A stretch of DNA of 64,000 nucleotides from Psococerastis gibbosa (taxonomy: Eukaryota > Arthropoda > Insecta > Psocodea > Psocidae), in contig OZ020487.1 in NCBI GenBank assembly GCA_963971405.1, forward strand, positions 44,179,039 through 44,243,038, given 5' to 3'. Each line of letters begins with the position of its first letter. Position 1 is the first letter of the stretch. The position numbers were made by a program, and so were the translations under genes. Below are positions 1 through 11,700 of this stretch, in pieces. Under the pieces are notes generated by a model. The model was not told the origin of the DNA and searched no databases. It saw only the letters and a program-made list of their open reading frames with translations.

Positions 1-1102
1 TCTGGAGGGAGCACTACGGCTACTTTTTAGCGACTGGAACTCGCCTTATGTGTAAATTATAATAGGACTTCTCTCCTCAACTTATCGTTAGGACTCGGCA
101 TTTTTCATGGGAGCGGAGCGGGAGGGGGGGGGGCTTCAGTCACCAGCAATGAAAGGCAAGAAAGGACAAATATTTCCGCCGGTCCTGGGTCCAACAAGCT
201 AACCACTGCAACCAAATTGTCATTGTCATTGATTGATTGTCATGGTCATTGATCAAGAGAGTTATTTTTAGTAAGAACTCAGACATACGTATTTGGGTGA
301 TAAAATTCTCGACCGGGAACCCTATCTGATTAGGCTAACCCTGGAGGTACTATCACACTAGGCTAGAGGTTCTCAAAATGTTTTCTTCGTGGACCTCTAA
401 AGGAAATGAAATTGTATTGCTACTTCTAAATTCTATATTGTATTTTTTACGTAGATTACCCTGGATAAAAGGCTTACAATCCTATTTTAACTTGACCTAT
501 TGAACAATTTCGTCTCACATTTTCCTATTTCCCACCAACTGGACCAGGGTGGTACTCCCTAGTCCCCAAGCCGAAAGTGTCAAGGACATTCCCTATTTTT
601 TAAACATAACTAATTAGTAAAATGTTTATTATTAATTAGCATGAAGAACAGGAACAAAAATAGTTCCACGTGATGACTCAGCTAAAATTGGTGATCAATG
701 TAAAAAATTGAAGCAATATGCATTATGTATATACATACATATATTATATTTTTTCGACAAGTCACGGAACCACACCATTTGTGGACCGCCTTTAATGGAT
801 TATATAAGTTAAAACAGTGTATTACTGATTCAAAATAATAATTGGGTAGGCCAATTAATTTCATGTGCTTGCTCCTATTCCTAATAGATGAAAATCAGAT
901 ACCATGTAACAAACAAGATTAATATGGGAAAGAATTGTGTAATTATATATAATTTACTATACCGTATATAAAAACAACCTTGACTTACCTTATATTTAAG
1001 TACCCATTAAGTAAAAAAGACTAGAAAATTCCTCCACATCCGATGCTACAAACTATAATTAATTAACATTTGCTGGCAGTCAGTATAAATCGAAATCCAG
1101 AA
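1..1102. other. AT-rich flank without recognisable gene
   Basis: No exon with supported splice sites was found on either strand. A G-run lies at 123-131. The missing first exon of the RR-2 cuticle gene (probably only a start codon plus a few residues) could be here or between the decayed leader-exon copies, but I could not identify it. Confidence 0.5.
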
Positions 1103-2290
1103 ACGCCATTGTCTTGTTTCTCATAGATTGCCGACATAGTTCTAGTTTTTCCTCTTTTTTATATTTTCCCTGACGCATCTTGCTATGCGCCCACGACAAC
1201 ATTCTATGAATTTAGGTGCCCATTCCATTGACCGGCTAGGGCTATTTCCAAAAAAGGTGACGTGGTAGCAGACATTCACGACTTAGGTGGCGTTTCCACC
1301 GACCTCACATTGCAGAATTGACGGAAATGTTTATTTTCCTCTATGCCATAGTTAAAATTGATCAATGATCACACAGTAAAATCACAAACAAACAAACTAA
1401 AATTAAAAAATGGCTTCATGGGATATGTTAAGTACAAACATTTTAATAGATTTCTATACAAAGAAAAATTCTAATTTCCGTCAATGTCATTTGCATTCTG
1501 CAATGCAGGATCGGTGGAAACGCAACCTAAGTCTTGAATGTCTGCTACCACGTCACTGTTTTTGGAAATAGCCCTAGCCGGTCGGTGGAATATGCGCCTA
1601 ACAACTAAGCCTTTTTCCAACAGAATGCCATGCACTCTACTTCTACTGGCTTTTTGCTTACTTATTTATGAAGCCTCTGAAGGGTTCTTTCCCTTCTTTT
1701 GATATCTTCGCAGACGCATCTTCCAATACGTCCACAACATTTTTTTTAAATGATTATTTACACGATGGAGAAAAATACAATTTATAAAAGTTCAAAATCG
1801 GCAAAATCGAAAGGTTCGTCTGAACACATTCAGTCCTTATATATAATAACAACTTCTGAAGCATCTTATTTCCGGTTATGGGGCCTGTGGTGCCCCAGAA
1901 CTACCGGTTTAGTTCAACAATAAGCAATAACAATATTGTTTTTAAGCTTATTTCCACAAATTGTCCCTCTGGTTCGCCTGACTTCTGCTGGTTCTGAATT
2001 CTTGGCGCATCTTCCTACGCCAACAACAGCTACCTCCTTTCCACCTATAGGCGGTCATGGGCCTACGCCGTAGCTACGGTGCGGTGTTTCAAGCCTACAA
2101 TAGTCGAACAACAATTATTTATTATTATGCATATATGCATTAACAACATTGTCTTTTTCAACCAGATTGCCACTTTAGTTCTACTATAGTTTTTGCTACT
2201 TCTGAAGACTATCGAGGGGCATCTTAAATTCCTTCACGCGGCACCCCTCTGCCCCTACGCGATTATAGGGGTCAAAGGTGCTGCAGACCT
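1103..2290 (+). pseudogene. Four decayed tandem copies of the RR-2 leader exon
   Basis: Four stretches (about 1103-1200, 1610-1741, 1930-2082 and 2149-2290) repeat the acceptor region and the first codons of the real exon at 2345. Each has a CTTGTTT/CTTTTTC-like tract, a CAG- or TAG-like acceptor, then a derivative of the leader coding sequence. The third copy runs furthest, reaching the equivalent of the ASSYAN residues and the following CTCCTTTCC region before losing frame. All contain frameshifts, stops or a damaged acceptor, so they are remnants, not extra exons. A 390-bp foldback MITE separates copies one and two. Confidence 0.6.
1212..1601. mobile_element. Long foldback MITE, copy F1 (Tourist/Harbinger-like)
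   Basis: Inverted-repeat element beginning GGTGCCCATTCCATTGACC and ending in its imperfect complement. TTA lies on the left edge and TAA on the right. The outer arms (about 90 bp) contain the motif TGACGTGGTAGCAGACATT. An inner, independently palindromic unit starts GGTGGCGTTTCCACCGACC. Copies F2-F4 have the same architecture. Confidence 0.75.
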
Positions 2291-2344
2291 ACTTGCTCTG
2301 GTCTAAGATGAAGAAATAATAACCACTGTCTTGTTTTCCCCCAG

Positions 2345-3985
2345 ATTACCGCTCTAGTTCTCCTAGCTTTTGCTACTTCTGAAGCCCTCGCAGGCGCATC
2401 TTCCTACGCCAACGGCAACCTGCTGTCCCTAGGCGGTCATGGAGCCTATGGTGGTGCTGGCCTAGGCTACGCAGGCGGGCTTGGACAAGGCTACGGATTG
2501 GCTGTTGGTGGGCTCGGAGCCGGCTACGGATTGGCTGGAGGCTACGCCGGTGGCTTGGCTGGAGGTTACGCCGGAGGCTTGGCTGGAGGCTATGGAGGGT
2601 TGGCTGGAGGCTATGCTGGACATGGCGCTGATCACTATGTGAGTATTACAGGAAAGGGAGTCTTCCGCTGAGGTAGTAGTCTATTAATTGATTAGTCTTC
2701 GAAGGTGATCAAAACCGGCCCATTAGGGCGGTTCCCATCATGGCTTGAAACGTCTTCGTAAGGAATACGGTATACGATACTACCCTTCATTGGTAGATAG
2801 TGTTGCTGTCCAGTACTTCTTACATATACTTTTCAATCGATTGTGGAAGGATTCAAATGCCAGGAGAAGGTCAGGGGTTTACCACCCCGGCAAGATGGAG
2901 ACTCTACTTAGAATCCTGTTCTCATTTAATTTTTTCAAATCTTCCTTTCTCTAAGGTAAGACTTCCTTATCATTGACACAGACATACGCCAGGGCGCTAG
3001 GCTTTACCAAGTTTGTAGTGCCTACACCATTCTTCCCCCGGAGTGCCTCAAGCCTCTCTCCACCTAGTAGTAGAATGGTTGGACACAGTCCCAGGCCACG
3101 GTGTGGTCCCATAGGACAGTGGACCTCCTGATTATAGTGGATTCCGAACCACTTGGGAAACATAGTGAAGTCACACGATTAGTTCGGAGGTGACCAGGAC
3201 TCTCTCCACCTAACGGCCCCACGACGCAACTGACCAGCTTACTTACTTACTTCTTCGTGTCCAAGCAAACGTCCAAGAATCGGGCGAAGTTATAGGCAGC
3301 GCTGTTGGCCTCCCACAGGCCGTCTTTCGTGCATTGGGCTAGATATAGGCTCTAGGTTGCACTAGAATAAGTGGTCCACTTCCTGCCTCTGACCACACGA
3401 GCACAGGGTGTAGTCTGCGTCTATCTAGCCCCATTTCACCCTGTTAGTTTTCACAGACGACAGACGTGCTGCACCGGAGTTGGTTCAGAACCGCCCATGT
3501 TCTCCAGTTGACATGCAAGTAACAATCGGAGTTACTCAATAATTCAGAGATGTTAAAACCATAAGTCCTTCTCGGGACTAAACCCGATGATTGCAGTAGC
3601 ACCCACTCCCGATACGTAACCCCCCTTCTCTGTAACGACTCCTAACATAACTTTACCAACACGTATCTAAAACACATTTTTTTCAATTTTCCAGGCTTAT
3701 CCCAAATACGGCTTCGACTACGGTGTCCATGACGCCCACACTGGTGACATCAAGTCGCAGAGCGAGCACCGCGATGGAGATGTCGTCAAGGGCCAGTACA
3801 GTCTCGTCGAGCCCGACGGCACGACCCGCGTCGTCGAGTACACCGCCGATGACCACAATGGCTTCAACGCTGTCGTCAAGAAGATCGGTCACGCTGCACA
3901 CCCCGCTCACTACGGCCATGGCGCTGGTCTTGGAGTCGCTTCTGCCGGTCTCGGACTCGGCCACGGTTACGGTTACGGAAAGTAA
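2345..3985 (+). CDS. RR-2 cuticle protein (exons 2 and 3; first exon missing)
   Basis: Structural cuticle protein secreted by epidermal cells; the Rebers-Riddiford domain binds chitin. Two exons are visible: 2345-2638 (after a CCCCCAG acceptor, before GTGAGT) and 3695-3985 (after TTTTCCAG, stop TAA), joined in phase 0. The first encodes a hydrophobic leader core ([14 protein letters not shown]) with a likely signal cleavage near SEALA-GA, then a glycine-rich array of GGYAGGLA-type repeats. The second starts [13 protein letters not shown] and carries the extended RR-2 consensus ([38 protein letters not shown]), ending in a Gly/His/Tyr tail. About 194 residues are seen. The start Met must come from an upstream exon, as is usual in this family where exon 1 encodes only a few residues. 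The exons are GC-rich relative to their surroundings. The 1.06-kb intron holds a repeat that recurs near 42.9 kb. Confidence 0.9.
3050..3215. repeat. Interspersed repeat in the RR-2 intron
   Basis: The segment around the bases GGACCTCCTGATTATAGTGG to GTTCGGAGGTGACCAGG is found again, inverted, at about 42885-43025 inside a CSE1L intron. Class unknown; it gives no convincing protein. Confidence 0.6.
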
Positions 3986-4189
3986 AAGGCTGAGCTGTGT
4001 TATATTGTTTTCGTCGTCGTTGGTTACCATTGTATATCAAAGATTAGCTGATAGGTTTTTATACAATTCATGAAATACATTATTTATTTCATTTTCTATT
4101 TGGTGTTTTGTTTACAGATATATTATGTTTTCTACCGTTGATTGTACATGCTAATCTGCGCTGATGTTCTAAATGGGTCTACTGTAATG

Positions 4190-4402
4190 GCATGGCAAGA
4201 CATGTAGAGTAGTGGTACGGACTCTGACTTTCATCCGAAAGGTTGTTGGTTCGAGTCCTACACTTCCTACATTTTCTGGCCATGCTTCAGAGGGCATGTA
4301 AAGCAGGTGGTCCCGGGCCTTCCTAGTTGAGTGTAAGAGAGGGCTTTATAGCCCTAACTCCGCTATGTTGGCTTAGTAATAGAACAAAAAAAGTCCTTAT
4401 TT
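4190..4402 (+). mobile_element. SINE family A, full-length copy
   Basis: tRNA-derived retroposon. The 5' part has an A-box-like TAGAGTAGTGG and a B-box GGTTCGAGTCC. The middle contains GCTTCAGAGGGCATGTAAAG. The tail reads TTAGTAATAGAACAAAAAAAG followed by TTATTTAT. Other copies: 6735-6945, 8940-9060, 11558-11770, 21330-21400, 35411-35485 and 44842-45035. Confidence 0.75.
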
Positions 4403-4716
4403 ATGGATTGCTGGTTGTTTGAATTATAGAAAATATTTTGGGAGATTCAATATATATATATATATGTATAGATCTTTCAATATTAGAGTGAATTCGAAAG
4501 TTTTCTCTACTTTCATGGTGAATCGTTTACTAAATAAACCGGAAAACTTCCAAAAGTTAGAACTATTTAAATATTAAAATTGCTTCCTCCTTTGTTTAAT
4601 TTTCCAGAAAATGCATTAACGTCAAGTGTATTGCCTACTTTGCAGACGCTGGTTAGCAGAATAGCTGTGTACATGAACAAATTATATTATGCAAATACAG
4701 AGAAATATAGGCCTAT

Positions 4717-4856
4717 GGCGGCTATTCCACCGACGTCGATTTTGAATGTGAATGTGTCATGACGTGGTTGCAGACATCCGTAATAAGTCTCTGTGATGTC
4801 TGCTACCAAGTCATGACACATTCACATTCAAAATCGACGTCGGTGGAATAGCCGCC
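4717..4856. mobile_element. Short hairpin MITE S1
   Basis: A nearly perfect 140-bp palindrome: arms begin GGCGGCTATTCCACCGACG and end with the complement. The centre holds TGACGTGGTTGCAGACAT and its complement with a short loop. It shares terminal pattern and core with the F-type MITEs but has different arm sequence. Confidence 0.75.
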
Positions 4857-5309
4857 TAATTATACAATTGGTTCTAGAATCTAGTTACGTACACAGTCGA
4901 AAACCCTTGCTAGTTGCGATAACTCGTGTGGCAAAAACTATCAGAATCAAATAATTATACTAATCAGTATGGAGAACGGTATTTTTTGAGAATCAGAATA
5001 AATTATCAAACCACATGTGAAAACGCTAAATTTTGTGTATAGATTTATACCTACGGTACCTAATTAGCTGTCATTATAATGGCTGACGATGACCATTATG
5101 TAGTATGTACCAGTAGTTGGCACATGGTTTCTAACACGGAATGAACAGACTATTCACTTCGTTTGCTTAAAAAAGAAAGACACGCAAGATGTCTGGTGGA
5201 TTGAGTTCAAATTCTGTCACGGGCGGCCATTTTGTGACATTTGTCAGATTACTCAATTGAATGCACCTAACCCATTAATATTCGCTAAATTAAATTTAAA
5301 ATGTATTAT

Positions 5310-6192
5310 TATTGCTTTCCAATTTATACGTAGTATAAGGAAACCTTTGTGATGGTCGAAATTTCCGATTCCGAAATTTCAACGGAATTACACGTTTTGA
5401 GGTACCAGGAACCCAAAAAAGTGTTTTTTACGAAATGTCTGTCTGTCGCTCTGTCTGTCTGTCTGTATGTCTGTCTGTTTGTGCGTTGATTTCCGGGCAA
5501 ACTACTCGGTCGATTTTAATGAAATTTTGCATGTAAGTTTAAAAAAATCATACCTCGGAATAATTTTTTTTTTTTTGGGCTAACTCAATTTGGGGGGGGG
5601 GGGGGGGTTTATTCTCAAAAAACTCCAAAAAACGTCAAAAAAAATCATTTCCCAAAAACGGCTCCAACGATTTCTTTTAAATTCACATATATCGTAGTTG
5701 TTATTAATGTTGATAAAATGCGGGGGGTCGCTTGCCCCTTGATAGTTTGCTTCTGGGGGTAAAAAATAAAAAATAACTAAATTTTCATGAAAAATTACTA
5801 AAAAATAATTAAAATAATTTTTCTGCGAAAACTTTCTATCGATGATTTCTACTTTCAGGTATATTTTAGGTATTAAATTGAGTAACGAAACAGGACAGGT
5901 TGCCTTCCCAGAAAAGTATTTGGTTTTGTTGTTTTTTTGAAAAAAATTATTCACGCTCAAATGCATTGCGTGCCCTGTCACCAGTATTGCTGTGTGGTAA
6001 TGTGTTGGTCTGACCTATCTAGAATTTACCTCACCTCCAGTGACGTCAGGCGGACAACCCCCCCCCCCCCCCCCGAGATATGGGAAATGTAACAATAGGC
6101 AAATTATTTACCACAAAATTACTCATTTTCTCTATCTACTAATTTTGATAAATTGGGAAGCATGTTCGAGAAAACTCGGACCGGTTCTTATT
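5310..6192 (+). repeat. 850-bp interspersed repeat, copy R1
   Basis: Begins ATTGCTTTCCAATTTATACG and ends ACTCGGACCGGTTCTT. It contains GTCTGTCTGTCTG stretches, a 17-bp G run near 5591 and a 17-bp C run near 6058. Copies: 29164-30005, 58556-59458 and partial ones at 36712-37320 and 38290-38715 (inverted). No intact coding capacity; superfamily not recognised. Confidence 0.75.
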
Positions 6193-6214
6193 AAATTATA
6201 TTATATACGTAGCA

Positions 6215-6570
6215 GAAATGAGAATGCTGAGAAGATTCTGAGGCGTGACGCTGAGAGACCAACGTACAAACCAAGACATAAGACAAGAGATGAGAACCCG
6301 TGACGTACTGGAGAATAACTCAGAGAAAAGAGGCTGAACGGGTGGGGTCACGTACTACTCACAGACGGAAGCCACATAGTCAAAAGAGTAACAAACCGGA
6401 AGATACAAGGAAGAAGACCACCAGGGCCAAAAGTTACACTGGGAAGAAAGATCGCAGGAGATATGACAAGTTTGGGGCTCTCCGCCGAGGACGCACAGAA
6501 CAGGTCTGTGTGGAAACGCTGCTGTCGTGCCATGAGGATAAGGCACAGTAAAAGCAAAAGCAAAACCAAG
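6215..6570 (+). mobile_element. LINE reverse-transcriptase C-terminal fragment
   Basis: Translating across frames gives the familiar tail of non-LTR reverse transcriptases: KRLNGWGHV, then a GRRPPGPK basic segment, and LGLSAEDAQNRSVWKRCCR. Frame shifts and the small size show it is dead. It abuts the 850-bp repeat. Confidence 0.65.
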
Positions 6571-6734
6571 CATTTTAAGTTATAGACATTTTATGCCATA
6601 ATGCTTAGGTACTATTGTACTTGACTGTAGCGGGGCCCTGATTGGTTTGATGGCGGTACCCCTTTCTTTAGTATACTTATATTTCAATTGTTTATTGTAT
6701 TAAATGTAGGATTGGAAATTTTAAACTTTCTAAT

Positions 6735-6945
6735 AACAATTACTTTTTGTTTTATTACTAACTATAACATAGTTGAGTCAGGGCTATGAAGCCCTCTTAC
6801 ACTAAACTAGGAAAGCCCGGGACCGCTTGCTTAACATGCCCTCCGAAGCATTGTCAGAAAATGTAGCTTGTGTGGGACTAGAACCAACAACCTTGCGGGT
6901 GAAAGTCAGAGTCTGCACCACTACTCTAAGTTCCCGCGCAGAACA
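6735..6945 (-). mobile_element. SINE family A copy
   Basis: Reverse-complement copy: GTTTTATTACTAA tail, GGGCTATGAAGCCCTC, central domain with CCCTCCGAAGCA, and the B-box complement GGACTAGAACC. Confidence 0.65.
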
Positions 6946-7114
6946 AAATTTAAAGTAGCAGAAACTATCGTTTTTCGTTTGTTTCCATCAATGAATTATT
7001 TTGCTTAATATTAATTTTACTAATAAGTATTGATAATTGCATACCTTGCCATTATTATGTTTTGTTGTATTATACGATATACGATACGATTATATCGTAT
7101 AGGTCTGCCCGTTC

Positions 7115-7310
7115 TAGACCATGCAACCACAATCCCATTGATAACTTTCAGAGCTTTGGGATAGGGAAAGTCGAAGCAACCGAAATTTAACCCTGATATA
7201 ATTATTTACCATGGAACTATGAACTCATATTATTTATCTCTGTACCTATACTAATTTATAAATAGGAAAACATGTACGGGTACACCTGTACCGGTTCTTT
7301 AAAAAAGGTT
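7115..7310 (+). repeat. Fragment of the 850-bp repeat (divergent subfamily)
   Basis: Shares TTGGGATAGGGAAAGTCGA, ATTATTTACCATG and the terminal ACCGGTTCTTT with 37165-37320, the 3' part of the R3 copy. Confidence 0.5.
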
Positions 7311-7334
7311 TATAGCCTACAAACAATATAATGA

Positions 7335-7475
7335 ATGCATCCGATTAACCTCTGCAGTCCCCTCACGAAGTAACCTAGGCCTAATAGGTACTTGTGTCGA
7401 GTTACGGCATCGGAGGATCGCAATGTGTATAGAGACCTGCACATGTACAAACAGAATGCCTCCGAAGCCGATAAT
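7335..7475 (-). repeat. Repeat family C (possible SINE)
   Basis: Contains AAGTAACCTAGGCCTAATAG and TGTCGAGTTACG. It recurs at 11226-11395 (+), 55748-55915 (+) and 62410-62550 (-), about 150 bp each. A start resembling TGGCATAGTGGTAGCTTG in the 11.2-kb copy suggests a tRNA-like head, but no clean B-box is seen. Confidence 0.55.
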
Positions 7476-7514
7476 TTTATGTTAAGCGCGATCTATTTTA
7501 TTTTATTATAGTTG

Positions 7515-7685
7515 CTGCAGCCTGATCGAGGCGATTATAATACCGGGGTTAAATAAATACCCTAGGATTATAACTGTAAACAAACAAATTTTGAATAGCA
7601 CTTTCCATTATAAAATTATCTTGTTTGCATTTTTAATACCAGGATTAAATAAATACCGGTATTATAATCGCCTCGATCAGGCTGC
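7515..7685. mobile_element. Foldback MITE family D, copy 1
   Basis: Inverted repeat of about 60-bp arms: left CCTGATCGAGGCGATTATAA, right its complement, with an AT-rich loop. A second copy at 34457-34621 has related but differently substituted arms. Confidence 0.7.
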
Positions 7686-8714
7686 TGGTCGGCGGGGAGA
7701 GCCGGTACCTTATGTAGGCTAATATTTCAAATAAATCTCACAATTAACAAGGTGTCCTGATACCACAATAATAGAAAAATCTCTCCCCTTGAAATTTGAA
7801 TCTGAATGAGTCTGAAGAGGTCTGACGTTGGGAACCAAGTCAATGGGTAACAATGGTTGTATTACCATACACCATAGGTTTGTGGCATTTTGTTTAAAAA
7901 TCCCATTTTATATGAGTATTTATTAGGCGAGTATGGGATTTTTTTCTTGCATTTTAATTTCTGTTTAACAATAACCGGAATGTGTTGTTGAGCGCTTTGA
8001 AAAAAAAAATTGTTGTACCTACTCACATCAGTTTGTGTCAGGTCATCGCCGAGGAACGGTGCGAATTGGAAGAAAATGGTAAAGTTGATCATTATTCATT
8101 TCTAGGGAGGCTGCCGCATGAAGGGTAAATATTGTATAAGAGTAGCCTGTTCCGATTTAGGAGTTTTAGGGGGGGGGGTGGTATGAACGACAATTTGACA
8201 ATTTTCTAAATTTTTTTAAATGGGAGGGGTGCTATATGATTTATCACACCTTCAAAAATCTATCGTTACGCCACTGCCCCTACAGAGTAGAGCTACCAGC
8301 GCCCCCCCCCCCCCCTAGAAGCAAAGAACCTTTAATGCAGTTTATTTGTTTGTCTCCCTTAATATTTCAAACATTAAGATAAAAATATATCACATAATTT
8401 GGTATTTGCACCGCACCAACTTTTAGAAACTTCTCCGCGCCAATTTTGTTCGTATAGCCAACTTTCGAATGATTTTTGATATAAAGGCTTTAGAAATAAT
8501 TTTGTATAAAGAGCGAGTGTACGTCAGTCAATGCTTTCTGCATTATAGTTATTTTAAGTAACCATTTACCAATGCATTTTCCTAATACTTTCCAGAGTAC
8601 CGAATTCATGCCCCCCCCCCCCAGAGTTTTTAAAACTCGGCGTCCCTGCACATAGGTACATAATATATTATTGTATCTACTTTGCATTGGCCTGTGTTAC
8701 TTACAGATACCGTA

Positions 8715-11700
8715 ATGGAAAGCAAACAATTGGAAATGTTCGGGATTTTTACAATTTTCTGCTTAATTGTGGCATGTTTTGTTATGAATTGGTTTTACAT
8801 CCGACTCAAAAAACTTCATAAAACTGGAATTCCTGCTCCTTATGCATTCTTCCTTTTTGTAAAACTTTTACTGACAAAACAAGGTAAGTTTAGGGGGTCC
8901 AATAGAATGAAATACTCAATAGTGAGCCAGTGAATAATTTATAAATAAATAAATTTTGACTTTTTGTTCTATTACTAAGCCACTCTAGCGGAGTTAGGTC
9001 TATAAAGCCCTCTTTTACACTCATCTAGGAAGCTCTTTATGGCCAGAAAATGCAGTGTAAGTGCTTTTGCTTATGTTCCCTGTCTGTCCGATATAATTAT
9101 ATATATATATATATATATAATATATATTATACACACGGGTCTGGCGCTTATAATATAAAAAATAAAATTAAAAAATAAAATACATAGAAATGACAAGATG
9201 CTTAAACAAACTTTGTTTTCCCAAACGTTTTGTTTTCAGAATACGTTGCACTGATATGCAATTAATTATTCACTTCATATAACTACTAACTCAATGTCAA
9301 TGCAGAGATTTCCTAATAGTTTGTAAACAAATGATACCCTAGTATTTTTGACCGTATTATTTAATTCCTCGTTTATATATTTATGAACAATATGAAAAAC
9401 TTGGGTCTTAGCTTGTTCACTATGAATCATGTATTCTTTCAGATGTGATTAAAACCTACCAATTATTGAATAGGAAGTATGGAGATATTTTTCGGGATTT
9501 GACTTTTATTTTTGCGAGTGGCCCAGAATACTTGCAAATTATGTTCACAAATCCCGGATTGCAACAAAGACCAAAACCTAAAGCAGTTGCATACATTATT
9601 GGCGACAGAAATCTTCTAACTGTGGACGGTAATTATGAATGTTAAGAGGAAGTTGGCATTGATCGGTATCACCTCGAAACAGCTGTTGAATGAATGAATG
9701 AATAACGAATTTATTGAAACAATACAATTGGCGAACAATAAGACTATAAAGTTTTTTTTTCCATAATTATTGAGTTTTTTTTCTTATTTTTTTCTAAATA
9801 CTTAAGTTAGAAAGAATTGGTCTATTCAATTGGCAAATGACTATTTCTTACACCATATATTTAAGGCTCCCGCCAGTGGCGTAGACAGAATTTTTTTTGG
9901 GGGGTTCCAGTTTTCATGCAACATCATACATAAAGTTTGCCCGTTTACGTTAGGTTTTTGAGTGGGGTGGTGTTTCATTTGGCGAAAAATAGGAAAGCCA
10001 TCCGCATGGAACTACGCATTTTCTAATTAGGGCATGATCTTAATTTCCCCACCCAAGGGGTCGGGGGGCTGAAGGGGGTCCAGGGTCTCCCCCCGGGGAA
10101 GGTTTTTGAAAAAAAAATAGGCCTGAAATTGTGGAGTTTTACAAATTTTGATGTATATACGTCTTGTAACCTATTCTAATAATGTTCAAGTTTTACAGCC
10201 GAAGAATAGTAGACCGACTGGAAGAAAGGAGGGCCCAGGGGTCTCCCCCGGTTGAATTATTTTGAAAAAGAATAGGCTCAAAATAGTAGAATTTACGCAC
10301 TTTGAAAGTAGTTATGCTCATATTTTACATCTGAAGAATATTACAGCTAACAAGGGGGCCCGGAGGCTACCGCTGGGAATGCTTTTAAAAAGATAGGCCT
10401 GAAATAGTTTGTCAGCAAAAAAAATTTGATTTTGCAGACGATAACATTATTAACAAAACTGGAAACAGGGGGACCGGGGTCTCCCCGGGGAATGTTTTTG
10501 ATTAAATATCTGAAAAAAAATTTGTTTTGCTAAATTTTTTTGGGGTGGGGGGATCCTGACCCCCTAGGCTACGCCACTGCCCCCCCCCCCGGATTTTCAT
10601 TGGATATTACATAATGGTTTTTATTATTCCTCTCAAAATCCGATAGTGTCAAGCCATTTCATTTCGGGGGGGGGGGGGGGTTGAACCCCCATGAACGCCC
10701 CCCCCCCCCCCCGTGGGGGCCAGTATTTTTTTGAACAAAGTCGAATTTCACAGCAGTAAAAATTTATTGCAGAACTACGAGTACAAAAAAGACTTTCTGC
10801 ATTACAAGAAATATTTCTCCGCAGCACCGATTGGTCACAATGTCAGATCTGATTTGTAAGGCACTATATACCCGGGTATTGTCATCCGCCATTTTGTATC
10901 CTATAATTCCAAGAATACTACAGTACTAAAATTATGAAATAGTGAAAATTATATAGGCTGCAATACCGTACTCTACTTTTATGAAAAATTAACTTTAATT
11001 TTTCAGGTCACAGTTCAAAGGTTTTAAAAAGGCTCTACTACCGTTATTTCGTGAACAGATCACACATACATGTTTTAGAAAAGGTCGGCGATGAATTATT
11101 GGCACATCTTGACCAAAATGTACAAAAACGCTGGTTTTGTATCGGGGATTCCATTAGATCCGCAATAGTCTCTGCGGTCCTTCGTAAGTAATTAACTCAC
11201 AAATAATCGCAGCCTATCTATTTATGGACTTCAATGGCATAGTGGTAGCTTGTTCGTACCTTTGTGAGTCTTTACACATCATGCGATCAGTGATATGTCG
11301 TAACTCAACATAGGTATTACCTACAGAGGCGACTGAAGAGGTGTTATTCGGATTCATTCCTTAAATTGTTTGTATGCGAATAATCTTTTTCAAAAATGAT
11401 AAAAAAAAAAATATTATTTGATCTCGCCAAAAATACACATAATATTTTGATTAAGACGTAGCTAAGGCCGGGTAGAACTTCGGTGATTAAATTTAAATGT
11501 GTATACGCCACATAGGAAATTGGCAGCCTGATATTTAATGTTTCTTATATTATAAATAAATAAATAAGGACTTTTTGATGGTTCTATTACTAAGCCAACC
11601 TAGCGGAGTTATGGCTATAAAGCCCTCTCTTACACTCAACTAGGAAGGCCCGGGACCGCCTGCTTTGCATGCCATTCGAACCAATGCCAGAAAATTTAGC

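Noticed and set aside
2400-2638. Silk or antimicrobial glycine-rich peptide
   Set aside because: The Gly/Tyr array is continuous with an RR-2 domain through a well-supported splice, so it is a cuticle protein.
3683-4073. Two overlapping ORFs of about 115 codons over the RR-2 exon
   Set aside because: Out-of-frame readings of a GC-rich exon whose correct frame has a clear chitin-binding domain.
4195-4262. tRNA gene
   Set aside because: A- and B-box-like sequences are present, but the body continues into a repeated SINE and the acceptor stem does not close. Same for 22.8 and 51.3 kb.
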